A stretch of 64,000 nt of DNA, taken from NCBI RefSeq assembly GCF_003063315.1, contig NZ_NERV01000001.1, positions 496,001 to 560,000 of the forward strand, in the 5' to 3' direction. Position 1 is the first letter of the stretch. Each line of letters opens with the position of its first letter. Below are positions 19,330 to 27,949 of the stretch, piece by piece. The position numbers and the translations under genes were made by a program. The notes under the pieces were generated by a model. It saw only the letters and a program-made list of their open reading frames with translations, was not told the origin of the DNA and searched no databases. This DNA is from Limnohabitans sp. T6-5. GTDB lineage: Bacteria > Pseudomonadota > Gammaproteobacteria > Burkholderiales > Burkholderiaceae_C.

Positions 19330-20128
19330 GCCAAAACCTGACCCCAGCCCCAACCGTGCGCCCGCCAGCCTTCAGGAGTACGCCGGGGACAAGCAATTTG
19401 CCACCACCTTGGCGCGCGGCATGGAACTGCTGCGCTGCTTCACCCCCGAACAACCTGTGCTGGGCAACAAGGACTTGTCCCAAAAATTGAAGTTGCCTGC
19501 GGCCACGATCTCCCGATTGACCTACACCCTGATGTGCATGGGCTACCTGATGCCCACCGAGCATTACGGCAAGTACCAATTGGGCTCGGCCGTGATTTCT
19601 TTGGGCAATCCCTTGCTGGCGCAATTCACCTTGCGCAGACAAGCCCGACCCTTGATGTTGGAGTTGGCCGAGGCCACAGGTGGCTCCATCTCCATCGGCA
19701 TCCGCGACCGCCTGACCATCGTCTACATCGAAGCCGTGCGGTCTTTCGACAAAAGGATTTATCCCCTGGAAGTCGGCACCAGCCACTCGATGGCGGGCAC
19801 AGCCATCGGCCGGGCGTACCTGATGTCTTGCCGCCCCCCTGAGCGTGAAGCCTTGCTCAACCAGATTCAGGTCAAAACGCCTCAGGATTGGCAACGATTT
19901 GGACCCAAGCTCACGGAGAATTTGTTGCAGTACCCCAAGTACGGATGCTGCGTGTCGGTCGGAGAGGTCTTCCCCGATGTTCAGGCTGTCGCAGTCCCCT
20001 TGGGGCGCATTGACCGGGGAGAGCTTGCCGCCATCAATTGTTCATTTCAAGGGCGGGCCCTGGACGAAGCCTGGCTCCGTGAACGCATTGCCCCCCAATT
20101 GCAAGCCTTGGTGAGGCAATTGACCTGA
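19328..20128 (+). CDS. IclR-family transcriptional regulator
   Basis: A 266-residue regulator with an N-terminal winged helix-turn-helix (LARGMELLRCFTPE through LKLPAATISRLTYTLMCMGYL, about residues 25-75) and the C-terminal IclR effector domain (LRRQARPLMLELAEATGGSIS, SHSMAGTAIGRAYL, GCCVSVGEVFPDVQAVAVPL). The ATG at 19328 is preferred to an upstream TTG at 19286. The divergent arrangement points to control of the oxygenase/ligase operon, with an aromatic or apocarotenoid acid as the likely effector (inference). Confidence 0.92.
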   Translation: MPKPDPSPNRAPASLQEYAGDKQFATTLARGMELLRCFTPEQPVLGNKDLSQKLKLPAATISRLTYTLMCMGYLMPTEHYGKYQLGSAVISLGNPLLAQFTLRRQARPLMLELAEATGGSISIGIRDRLTIVYIEAVRSFDKRIYPLEVGTSHSMAGTAIGRAYLMSCRPPEREALLNQIQVKTPQDWQRFGPKLTENLLQYPKYGCCVSVGEVFPDVQAVAVPLGRIDRGELAAINCSFQGRALDEAWLRERIAPQLQALVRQLT

Positions 20129-20142
20129 AGTCCACTGGACCT

Positions 20143-20717
20143 CCCGCGCGCAGCAAAACGCCAAGCGTTTTTCCAAGTCGAGCTGGAACAGTTTTTACAA
20201 CTCAGCCAGCAAAGCGGCGCCGATCCCCTGACTGTGCGCAGCAGCTATGCATGCGCACTCGTTCTGCCGCAATTCACGCCGTACAGCGGGTCAGGCTTCG
20301 CCGTGAACTTCAACGGCGATGGCCGCATAGACATGTTTGGCAGCCCCACCGATGCCATCGGCTCCGTGGCCAATGACTTCAAAGCCTACCAGAAGCGCCC
20401 CGGCATGCCCAAGCACTACTTGCTGACCCTGACCCCGGGCCAAATCGACATGGACGCCTTGCTGGCCCCCGACATCCTGCCCACCTTCAGTGTGGCCAGC
20501 TTCACCGCCAAAGACGCAGGTCTGGGGGGTGATGCACTGGCGCACACAGGCCCGCTGGCCCTGATTGAGCTGCGCAATGGCATGGATGCCCCCAACTACG
20601 TGGCCGGTACCGCAAACTTCTATGGCATCACCCTTATTCAACTGGAGCAGCTACTACGCCATGGCGGTGATGGAGCTGGCAAAGGCGGTGGCGAGGGAGG
20701 TCAAAACCGCCCCCTGA
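20143..20717 (+). pseudogene. mltB fragment, truncated and frameshifted
   Basis: Corresponds to the last ~190 codons of the intact mltB at 7929-9092, from the AKRFFQVELEQF region to the stop. The catalytic Glu and all upstream sequence are missing. Diagnostic segments NFNGDGRIDMFGSPTDAIGSVAND and LLAPDILPTFSVASFTAKDAG are near-identical to the parent. Close to the end one base has been gained, so the parent's YNWSSYYAMAV is read in a wrong frame, and the PQFMPSSW loop is altered. Start and stop codons exist by chance. It begins 15 bp after the iclR-type stop. Confidence 0.9.
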
Positions 20718-20754
20718 GCCCCGCACCAAAGTGAACACCGAGTCGCTTCAGGTG

Positions 20755-22779
20755 TCAGCCTTTTGTGAGACGCGTCTGAACGGGGTCAGCCGTCAGATAA
20801 CCCACAGCAGCACCCGCTTTGTCCTTGTAATTGGCCTTGATCAATGGATCCAGCGTGGTTTTGACGATCGAGTGAATCCCACCCCAATCGCCCGCATGCT
20901 GGAAGTTGCTCATGATGTAAGTCCACCCGTTGATCTCATCAACAGCGTGCAGCCCCGTAGACTCGCCACCTGCCGGAATCGACATGATGCGGGACAACAC
21001 CTGGGTATCGATGTTGTATGACCACAAGAAGTTGTTGACGTGTTGGCTGCTGTCCTCACCAATGAAGAGCGTGCGCATTTTTTCTGAAAATTTCAGGTTA
21101 TCGGGGTTGGCAATTTTTTCCGGGTTGGCGGTGTTACCCAGCGCATCAGCCACCATGTCTTGTCCGGTAAGCAGGGCCTTGATGTCTTTGGGCATCCACA
21201 CGCTGTTGATGGCGGTGCCAAGGGTGTCGCTCAATCCGCCCTGCAGGTTCAACGCCATCACGGCCCCGGCATTCAGGGCGGTTGGAATCGACACCCCATT
21301 ACCGGGCGTGTTGTACTTATTGCCTGTCACCATGGATGCGACGCAGTTTTGCAAGGCCGAATAAGCGACCTTGTCCTTGATGTTGACGGTCGTCCCCTCC
21401 ATTTTGGAAAAGCCCATCGACGCCCCCACCAAAGCAGCATATCGGTGTGTTTCAAGAAAGGCCGCAGCTTTTTCCATCCCAGGGACCAATTTGATCCACT
21501 CTGTCTTGCCGTTGGCATTGACTTTGGTGTAACCGGCATCCAGCGGATCCGCGGTCTTCACATCCATGATGTCCGTAGGCTGTAGGGTGTTCGCCAGGCG
21601 ATGAATTTCAGCGCTGGTGGCTTTACCCAACTTGACCCAAGTCAGTGCAGCAGGCGCAGCCTTGGGGTCCAAGGAGAATCCAGACCCAACCTTGGCGACA
21701 TACAAGGTGCCCGCAGACAGGTCTTTTTCTGTGTCAGCTACAAACACAAACAGGCCGCTGTTGGTGGCATCGTCGCCCATCAATACCGTGCGCATATCGG
21801 GCATCACTTGCACCAACTCGTGAGAAATGCGGCCGAGGCAGTAATGTTTTTTGACAGAGGCTGTGCCATCCACATTGACGGTGACCTCGGGGATATGACC
21901 GTAGTGGTACGGATTGGCTTGCGACTCGCTGCCATACAGGTTTTGACTGAAGGCTTTGAACTGCGCATCCGATGCAGCCGTAAATGCGTTGGGCTCGTAT
22001 TCCTCGCTGGACAGATGCGTGCCCCATGGGGACAGACTGGCTCCACAAGTGATCCACAAACCATGCACCGCTGAGGTGTCCACATTGTGGTACTTGACCA
22101 GGGTCAATTTACCGGTCGTTGGATTCTGGTCTAAAGTCAACACGGCAATCGGTGAAGGCAATTTTCCGTACATGCCGGTAGTGCCGTCCTGCGCCATGGA
22201 GGTGTATTCAAACTGGACCACAGCAAATACCGTGTTGCCCTTGACACCGCTGACTTTGGCACCAGGCACGGTCAACAAAGTCGTTCCATCGGGGCTGTCC
22301 GAAAAATATTGGCGCTCCTTGCCCACAACAGTACTGTCGATGATGGCTTGCCCATAGATGTCGTAATAACCGCCTGCCAGCGTCGTGCCACCCGCACCAT
22401 CAGGCACGCGATCACCGGTCATGAAAAAGGGTTGGTAAGCAAGCTTGAAGTCTTGCTTGGTGTTGTTGGTGAAGTTCACGGTCATCGTCGAGCCGACTTT
22501 GGTCGTGGCCATGTCCGCAGGCAGCGTCAAATTGGGCGCTGCCATGGAGCTGAAACTCACAGAGCGCATCAAAGCATCTGGCGCATTGACCTTACCACCA
22601 CTGTCACCACCACAACCGGCCACAGGCAGTGCCAAGCCCCCGAGAAGGCTGGCGCCGAAAGTGCCTACTCCGCCTCGTAACAAACTGCGACGACTCATGG
22701 CGCCAGTGATCAAAGTCGAAGGCACGACGTCATGCTCAGTGGCGTATTTTTTGTCTGCAGAAAAAATGCGTTGGGTCAT
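20755..22779 (-). CDS. PhoX-family (DUF839) phosphatase, Tat-exported
   Basis: A 674-residue secreted protein of the PhoX/DUF839 family, Ca2+- and Fe-dependent phosphatases that act in the periplasm. The N terminus carries a twin-arginine motif (SRRSLLRGGVG) and a Cys at GLALPVAGCGG that could be lipidated. Family segments include PWGTHLSSEEYEPN, HGLWITCGASLS, YCLGRISHELVQVMPDMRTVLMGDD and LFIGEDSSQHVNNFLWSYN. GAGG lies nine bases before the ATG. Together with the phosphoesterase at 10210 it suggests scavenging of organic phosphate. Confidence 0.87.
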   Translation of the reverse strand: MTQRIFSADKKYATEHDVVPSTLITGAMSRRSLLRGGVGTFGASLLGGLALPVAGCGGDSGGKVNAPDALMRSVSFSSMAAPNLTLPADMATTKVGSTMTVNFTNNTKQDFKLAYQPFFMTGDRVPDGAGGTTLAGGYYDIYGQAIIDSTVVGKERQYFSDSPDGTTLLTVPGAKVSGVKGNTVFAVVQFEYTSMAQDGTTGMYGKLPSPIAVLTLDQNPTTGKLTLVKYHNVDTSAVHGLWITCGASLSPWGTHLSSEEYEPNAFTAASDAQFKAFSQNLYGSESQANPYHYGHIPEVTVNVDGTASVKKHYCLGRISHELVQVMPDMRTVLMGDDATNSGLFVFVADTEKDLSAGTLYVAKVGSGFSLDPKAAPAALTWVKLGKATSAEIHRLANTLQPTDIMDVKTADPLDAGYTKVNANGKTEWIKLVPGMEKAAAFLETHRYAALVGASMGFSKMEGTTVNIKDKVAYSALQNCVASMVTGNKYNTPGNGVSIPTALNAGAVMALNLQGGLSDTLGTAINSVWMPKDIKALLTGQDMVADALGNTANPEKIANPDNLKFSEKMRTLFIGEDSSQHVNNFLWSYNIDTQVLSRIMSIPAGGESTGLHAVDEINGWTYIMSNFQHAGDWGGIHSIVKTTLDPLIKANYKDKAGAAVGYLTADPVQTRLTKG

Positions 22780-22983
22780 AAAACATCCTCAAGTGTTGTT
22801 GATAAACAGCTTGTGAAGTTAGAACCGATACATGACACCTTCGTGAAGCGCGAATGACTCTTTCATGACCCATCCGTTCGGCTGCAAGGCCGTCAAACCA
22901 CCCCACGATCAGCCACCCTGGCAAGCGATCGCCACCACGCACAGAAGCCAATCACCAGCCGCCTTATCGACCACATCCGGTAT

Positions 22984-23006
22984 CAGCAGCAGGGCTGGCT
23001 CTTACA
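22984..23006. repeat. degenerate single hairpin of a second REP-like family
   Basis: The stretch CAGCAGGGCTGGCTCTTAC matches the hairpin at the right side of the mobile-like element at 50598-50755 (CAGCAGGGCTGGCTCCTAC). It is a lone copy in the 266-bp spacer between the PhoX-type gene and the SDR gene; I see nothing else there except the upstream region of the PhoX-type gene. Confidence 0.5.
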
Positions 23007-23045
23007 AAAGCCACTGCCCTTTTGCGGCTAAACATTGAGCCCCCA

Positions 23046-23957
23046 TCAAGCCCCGTGCGCCTTGAGCGCTTTGCCCACTTCGAGCACGCCTTGTTCTGAA
23101 CCCGAGCGGGGCACGATTTCGCCTTGGGTGTCGTGCAGCTGGCTCAGGGCCTGGGCCAGGCGTTCGGGGGTGTCGGGGCCGGTGCCCAGATGCACGCCTT
23201 GGGTCAGGGTGATGTGGGCCACCTCGAAGCTGCCCGCGCCTGCGCAAATGATGGTGCGGTTGGGGGCGTCCTCGCTGGCCATGACCAGCATGGCGGGCAC
23301 TACGGCGCTGGGCTCCAGGGCCTTCAAGACTTGCTCGGGCATCAGGCCTTCGGTCATGCGTGTGGCGGCCGTGGGCGCCAGTGCGTTGACGCGGATGTTG
23401 TGCTTCTCACCTTCAATCGACAGGGTCTGCATCAGACCCGCCAGCGCCATCTTGGCCGCGCCGTAATTGGACTGGCCGAAATTGCCGTACAGGCCACTGG
23501 ACGAGGTGGTCATCACCACGCGGCCATAGTTTTGCGCCTGCATGATGGGCCAAACGGCCTTGGTGCAATGCACCGCGCCCATGACGTGCACGTCCATCAC
23601 CAGTTTGAAATCGGCCAACTCCATCTTGGCGAAACTCTTGTCGCGCAAGATGCCTGCGTTGTTGACCAGAATGTCCACCCGGCCCCAAGTGTCCATGGCC
23701 TGCTGCACCATTTTTTGCACGGCGTCGTCATCGGTGACCGAAGCACCGTTGACGATGGCCTCACCGCCAGCGGCGCGGATTTCATCGACCACGGCTTGCG
23801 CTGCAGACACCGAGCCCCCCACGCCATGCACATCTGCGCCCAGGTCGTTGACCACCACCTTGGCCCCACGGGCTGCCAGGGCCAGCGCATGCTGTTTGCC
23901 CAAACCGCCTCCTGCGCCAGTGACAATCGCGACGCGGCCTTTGAAATCGATGCTCAT
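23046..23957 (-). CDS. SDR-family oxidoreductase (3-hydroxyacyl-CoA dehydrogenase type)
   Basis: Short-chain dehydrogenase/reductase of 303 residues. The NAD(P)-binding VTGAGGGLGKQHALALAARG and VVNDLGAD, the NNAG motif (VNNAGILRD) and the catalytic Ser-Tyr-Lys (SSSGLYGNFGQSNYGAAKM) are all present. The sequence resembles the dehydrogenase part of peroxisomal multifunctional enzyme type 2, which suggests oxidation of a 3-hydroxyacyl-CoA. AAGGA precedes the ATG at 23957. Divergent from the NUDIX gene. Confidence 0.92.
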   Translation of the reverse strand: MSIDFKGRVAIVTGAGGGLGKQHALALAARGAKVVVNDLGADVHGVGGSVSAAQAVVDEIRAAGGEAIVNGASVTDDDAVQKMVQQAMDTWGRVDILVNNAGILRDKSFAKMELADFKLVMDVHVMGAVHCTKAVWPIMQAQNYGRVVMTTSSSGLYGNFGQSNYGAAKMALAGLMQTLSIEGEKHNIRVNALAPTAATRMTEGLMPEQVLKALEPSAVVPAMLVMASEDAPNRTIICAGAGSFEVAHITLTQGVHLGTGPDTPERLAQALSQLHDTQGEIVPRSGSEQGVLEVGKALKAHGA

Positions 23958-24095
23958 GTTTTTCCTTCAGTTTTGGGTGTGAATGGGTGACAGGGCGGCG
24001 TGACGCCATCTGCTAATCTGGCAATTCATTGAACAGCCTTGTGCCTTACTTTAAAACAGCCGGTCCGCCTGCTGTGTTACCCGATTGACATCCTC

Positions 24096-24974
24096 ATGGA
24101 ACTGAACACCGAAACCATCACCACCCCGCCCATGGACTCCGCCTCAGTGATCTTGCTGCGGGATCACGCCGAAGGCATGCAGGTGCTGCTGCTCAGGCGC
24201 CATCAGGCGTCCAATGTACTGGGTGGGGCGCATGTGTTTCCCGGTGGCAAACTCGACGCGGCCGACCACAGCCCTTTGATGCTGGCGCGGCTGAGCCAAG
24301 ATGCCGACACTTTGCAACAGCGCCTGGCTGAACCCGCGCTGCCTGCAGAGCGCGCCGCCGCCTTGTTTGTCGCGGCCATTCGCGAAGCCTTTGAAGAGTG
24401 TCGCGTGCTGCTCGGTCAATCTGACAGCGAAACACCCGACCTGCAAGCCCTGCAAAACGCCTTGGCCGAGGGACAAAGCTGGTCCGAAGCCTTTCAGCAC
24501 CTGTCGCTGCAACTGCGCACCGACGCCTTGGTGCCATGGACGCGCTGGATCACGCCCCGGCAGGCATCAGTGACCAACAAGCGCTTTGACACCCGTTTTT
24601 TCATCACCCGCGTGCCCGACGGCCAAACCGCCGCCCACGACAACCACGAAACCACAGAAACCTTGTGGATTACCCCTCGCCAGGCGCTGATCCGTTATTG
24701 GGACCGTCAGATTGAGCTGGCGCCGCCCCAAATCATGAGCTTGGTACAGCTGGCCCGGCACGCGCACAGCGACAGCGCTCTGGCCGAAGCCCAGAGCCGT
24801 CGCCCCCCCGTGATTGAGCCCGAACCCTTTGATCAGGACGGTATTCGAACCATCTGCTACCCGGGTGATCCGCGCCATTCGGTGACACAAGCGGCCTTTC
24901 CTGGCCCCAGCCGATTGATGTTCAAAAACAAGCGGTTTGAGCCAGAATTAGGCCTAGCCGCATTGCTTGACTAA
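24096..24974 (+). CDS. NUDIX hydrolase
   Basis: A 292-residue NUDIX protein. The box is split by an insertion as in the NUDT7/NUDT19 group: VFPGGKLD, then ~45 residues later AIREAFEECRVLLG, giving REAFEE with a metal-binding role. The NUDT7/19 relatives cleave CoA and acyl-CoA, so a CoA-pyrophosphatase role is plausible, in keeping with the adjacent acyl-CoA-type SDR. The start at MELNTETI is chosen; an upstream ATG at 24039 is possible. Confidence 0.85.
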   Translation: MELNTETITTPPMDSASVILLRDHAEGMQVLLLRRHQASNVLGGAHVFPGGKLDAADHSPLMLARLSQDADTLQQRLAEPALPAERAAALFVAAIREAFEECRVLLGQSDSETPDLQALQNALAEGQSWSEAFQHLSLQLRTDALVPWTRWITPRQASVTNKRFDTRFFITRVPDGQTAAHDNHETTETLWITPRQALIRYWDRQIELAPPQIMSLVQLARHAHSDSALAEAQSRRPPVIEPEPFDQDGIRTICYPGDPRHSVTQAAFPGPSRLMFKNKRFEPELGLAALLD

Positions 24975-25037
24975 AATACGCCCATCAAACGTTTCAAATT
25001 GTTACGTTATTCACTGTACAACCTGCATCCTTCCTGT

Positions 25038-25394
25038 ATGAGCCACCCAGCAGATCCGACCTACCTCTCCATTGAACGGGCCATGGAATTCATTGGCGAC
25101 ATCAATGGGGTTTTGTCTCTGCTGAAGACATTGCAACAAACCCTGAGCGAAGAATTGCCTGCGTTGCAAGAATTGTTGAACAAAGACGACGTCAGCGGCG
25201 CCAACCGCATCCTGCACCAACTCAAAGGGTTCACCCCCGTGTTTTGCGTGGACAGCCTGGTCGAATGCGTGGTGTGGGTCGAACAGTTGAGCAAACATGG
25301 CGACCCCGCAGAGGTTCGCGCCGCATACAGCCAATTGGCTCCACAACTCGAGCAACTGCGCGCCGAAGTTGCGTCCCACCTGGCCAGCCAGTAA
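25038..25394 (+). CDS. Hpt-domain (histidine phosphotransfer) protein
   Basis: A small all-helical protein of 118 residues. The ILHQLKGFTP segment carries the phospho-accepting His (residue 60) in the canonical HxLKG context, flanked by helices matching the Hpt fold (VLSLLKTLQQTLSEELPALQELL before, VEQLSKHGD after). It would relay a phosphoryl group between response-regulator receiver domains. No kinase or regulator gene is adjacent, so its partners are elsewhere. Convergent with dusC; a repeat pair fills the gap. Confidence 0.78.
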   Translation: MSHPADPTYLSIERAMEFIGDINGVLSLLKTLQQTLSEELPALQELLNKDDVSGANRILHQLKGFTPVFCVDSLVECVVWVEQLSKHGDPAEVRAAYSQLAPQLEQLRAEVASHLASQ

Positions 25395-25437
25395 ACCGTC
25401 TTCCCCCTGCTTCTTGGGTCCCACACGTCGGTATTCC

Positions 25438-25543
25438 GTGGGTCGGTGGTCAAAGACCCCGACAGATGTTGGCTGACGGGCAAGGCACGCAAGTGCGCCT
25501 GCGCCAAACGGGCACATGCCGGACTCTTCGAGTGCCGATCTAC
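25438..25543. repeat. REP-like palindrome pair (GTAG family) between convergent genes
   Basis: A type A hairpin with head GTGG (25438-25463) and a type B hairpin (25518-25543) separated by 54 bp. The right hairpin overlaps the 3' end of dusC: its GTAG head, read on the minus strand, supplies the TAG stop of that gene. The spacer contains GCGCCTGCGCC-type inverted sequence. Confidence 0.8.
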
Positions 25544-26544
25544 GGGGTGCTTGTTGGGTTTTGCATGCTGAGCCAAGTCTCGATTTGGGCGGAATCGTGC
25601 ACCAAGCGCAACTGGTCAAAGGCCTGCTGTGCTTCGGGGTAGACGCGGCGCATGTAGTTGAGCCATTGCTTGAGGCGACCGGCCCGGTGCCTGGGAGCCA
25701 CGCGCTGGCTGATGCCCACCCAGAACATCCCCATCAAGCCAACGATCTGTGACCAAGCCACAGATTGACCAGGCGCCCAATTGGCTGAAGCCACTACACC
25801 ATCCACCACACCGCTCAAGGCCGCATCGTGCCGGGCAATGGCCAAAGCCAGGCCCGGGTCAGCCACCATGCCGCGCCCGATCATCAGGCGCTCACAGCCG
25901 GTCACCTCGCGGCAGCGCATGGCATCGGCGACGGTCCAGATTTCGCCATTGGCCACAATGGGCAAGCGCACATGCTGGCGCAAATCGGCGATGCGGTCCC
26001 AATACGCCGGGGGGCGGTAACCGTGTGCCTTGGTGCGGGCGTGTACCACCAAATCGCTGGCCCCTGCGGCCTCAATGGCTTGGGCGCAGTCTTCGGCCCG
26101 ACTGTCGTCATTGAAACCCAGCCGCATCTTGGCCGACACCGGAATGTGGGCGGGCACCGCCCGGCGCACCGCAGCAACGATCTGTCCCACCAGCTCGGGC
26201 TCGTCCAGCAAAACGGCACCCCCCCGGTGTTGGTTCACCGTCTTGGCCGGGCAGCCAAAATTCAGGTCTATGCCATTCGGGTTCAGCTCTGCCAAGGCGG
26301 CAGCGTTGTCGGCCAGGCAGCTCGGGTCAGACCCCAGCAACTGCACCCGCACCGGCACGCCTGCGGGGGTGCGGCTGTTGTTGAGCAGCTCCGGCGCCAC
26401 GCGAATGAAAGCTTTGCGCGGCAGCACCGTGTTGGTGACACGGATGAACTCGGACACGCACAAATCCACGCCCCCCAGCCGCGTGAGCATGTCGCGCAGC
26501 GTGTGATCCAGCAGGCCCTCCATGGGCGCCAGCAAGAGTTTCAT
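25540..26544 (-). CDS. dusC: tRNA-dihydrouridine synthase C
   Basis: FMN enzyme that reduces a uridine (U16 in the DusC class) in the tRNA D-loop using NADPH. The 334 residues start at MKLLLAPMEGLLDHTLR; NGIDLNFGCPAKTVN contains the catalytic Cys, AKMRLGF and VVHARTK bind tRNA and FMN phosphate, and IGRGMVADPGLA closes the barrel. The C terminus ends in QNPTSTP with a stop codon contributed by a REP-like hairpin, so the last few residues may be repeat-derived. Confidence 0.93.
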   Translation of the reverse strand: MKLLLAPMEGLLDHTLRDMLTRLGGVDLCVSEFIRVTNTVLPRKAFIRVAPELLNNSRTPAGVPVRVQLLGSDPSCLADNAAALAELNPNGIDLNFGCPAKTVNQHRGGAVLLDEPELVGQIVAAVRRAVPAHIPVSAKMRLGFNDDSRAEDCAQAIEAAGASDLVVHARTKAHGYRPPAYWDRIADLRQHVRLPIVANGEIWTVADAMRCREVTGCERLMIGRGMVADPGLALAIARHDAALSGVVDGVVASANWAPGQSVAWSQIVGLMGMFWVGISQRVAPRHRAGRLKQWLNYMRRVYPEAQQAFDQLRLVHDSAQIETWLSMQNPTSTP

Positions 26545-26566
26545 GGACTGGCGGGCCGTCTCAAAC

Positions 26567-27085
26567 TCAGCCCAGCTTGCGTTTGAGGCGCACTTCTTCG
26601 ACCTTCACGCCGCCCAAAGGCACGGTGCGGGCGGTGTTCATCTCGCGTTTGAAACCGGCCAGGTCATGGAACCGCAAGGTTTTTTCATGCAGCAGCGGCA
26701 GCCAGACGGTGACCTCGGTGCAGCCTTCGTCTTCCAGCCCTTCACGGGCGGCATCCCACAAGGCCAGGCCCACGCCTTGGCCGATGCGATCGGGGGCGGC
26801 ATAAATGGCCCAGATTTCACCCGTGGTGTTTTTCGACTTGGGGTCGCGTGAACGGTCAAAACCCACAAAACCCACAATTTCTTGTCCCGCCAAGGCCACG
26901 ATGACTTGCGGCTCGCCGTATTCAATGGCCTCTTTCCAGAACGACACGCGTTTGGCCATTGGGGTGGCCTCCCAATGGGTGTCGGGCACCTGACCTGCGT
27001 AGGCGGCGCGGCAGGCGCTCACATGCAAGGCGGCAACGGCGGGGGCATCTTTTTGGGTGGCAAATCGGACTTGGATATCGGACAT
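26567..27085 (-). CDS. GNAT-family N-acetyltransferase
   Basis: A 172-residue acetyltransferase of the GNAT fold. The acetyl-CoA binding region is GEIWAIYAAPDRIGQGVGLALWD (variant Q/RxxGxG/A), and the C-terminal LRFHDLAGFKRE is typical. The start MSDIQVRFA at 27085 fits the family N terminus; the frame stays open upstream only by chance. Substrate unknown. It lies 22 bp upstream of dusC on the same strand, which suggests co-transcription. Confidence 0.88.
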   Translation of the reverse strand: MSDIQVRFATQKDAPAVAALHVSACRAAYAGQVPDTHWEATPMAKRVSFWKEAIEYGEPQVIVALAGQEIVGFVGFDRSRDPKSKNTTGEIWAIYAAPDRIGQGVGLALWDAAREGLEDEGCTEVTVWLPLLHEKTLRFHDLAGFKREMNTARTVPLGGVKVEEVRLKRKLG

Positions 27086-27178
27086 GGCTTGAACTTGAAT
27101 GAAAAAACAGGGCGCCTTCGGTGCTTGCACATCGGGCGCAAAGCCTGCAATTGTCGCCGCTTCGGTTATCTTCCAAGC

Positions 27179-27949
27179 ATGAGGATGTTTTTTTATCGCA
27201 TGAAATCGAAGGCCTACCGGGCCATGGTCACCACCTGCTGCGGCCTTGGCCTGGCAGCGGCAGCCCAAACCCCCGCACGTTTTGCAGACAACATGGCCGA
27301 ACGCACCCGGGCGTGCACCGCCTGCCACGGTGATCAAGGCCGCGCAGGCCCCGATGGTTATTACCCCCGCCTGGCGGGCAAACCTGCGGGCTACCTGCAC
27401 AACCAGCTGCGCAACTTTGCCCAAGGCAGGCGCCATTACGACCTGATGACACGGCTCATCGACCCTTTGAGTGATGACTACCTGGGCGAGATGGCGCGCT
27501 ATTTCTCCAGCCTGCAACTGCCCTACCCCCGCCCCACCGCGGCCAACACCATTACGGCCGAACGCCTGGCACGCGGCCAGCTGCTGGTCACCCAAGGCGA
27601 TGCCGCGCGTGGCCTGCCTGCGTGCATCCAGTGCCACGGTGCGCGCCTGACCGGCGTACAGCCCAACGTGCCGGGCCTGTTGGGCTTGCCGCTCGATTAC
27701 CTGAATGCCCAACTGGGTGCCTGGCAAACCGGCCAGCGCAAGGCGCATGCGCCCGACTGCATGGCCCGGGTCATCCAGCGTGTGCCCAGCGATGATTTGA
27801 TTGCCATCTCCAGCTGGCTGGCGCGCCAACCCTTGCCTGCCGACACCCACCCTGCAGCACAAGCACCACAGTCGCCGCCTCTGCCCGAGTCCTTGCGTTG
27901 CGGCAGCGCGCCCGAACTGGGCCAGACTTCCGCAGGAGCCAAGCCATGA
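27179..27949 (+). CDS. diheme cytochrome c, c4-like
   Basis: An exported electron carrier with two heme sites, CTACHG and CIQCHG, each followed by a distal region with a possible Met ligand. The signal sequence is the hydrophobic stretch AMVTTCCGLGLAAAA. The start is one of three in-frame ATGs (27179, 27185, 27200); the first is used. Its stop overlaps the ATG of the next cytochrome gene (ATGA), indicating a two-gene unit. Probable role: passing electrons from a periplasmic dehydrogenase to an oxidase. Confidence 0.85.
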   Translation: MRMFFYRMKSKAYRAMVTTCCGLGLAAAAQTPARFADNMAERTRACTACHGDQGRAGPDGYYPRLAGKPAGYLHNQLRNFAQGRRHYDLMTRLIDPLSDDYLGEMARYFSSLQLPYPRPTAANTITAERLARGQLLVTQGDAARGLPACIQCHGARLTGVQPNVPGLLGLPLDYLNAQLGAWQTGQRKAHAPDCMARVIQRVPSDDLIAISSWLARQPLPADTHPAAQAPQSPPLPESLRCGSAPELGQTSAGAKP

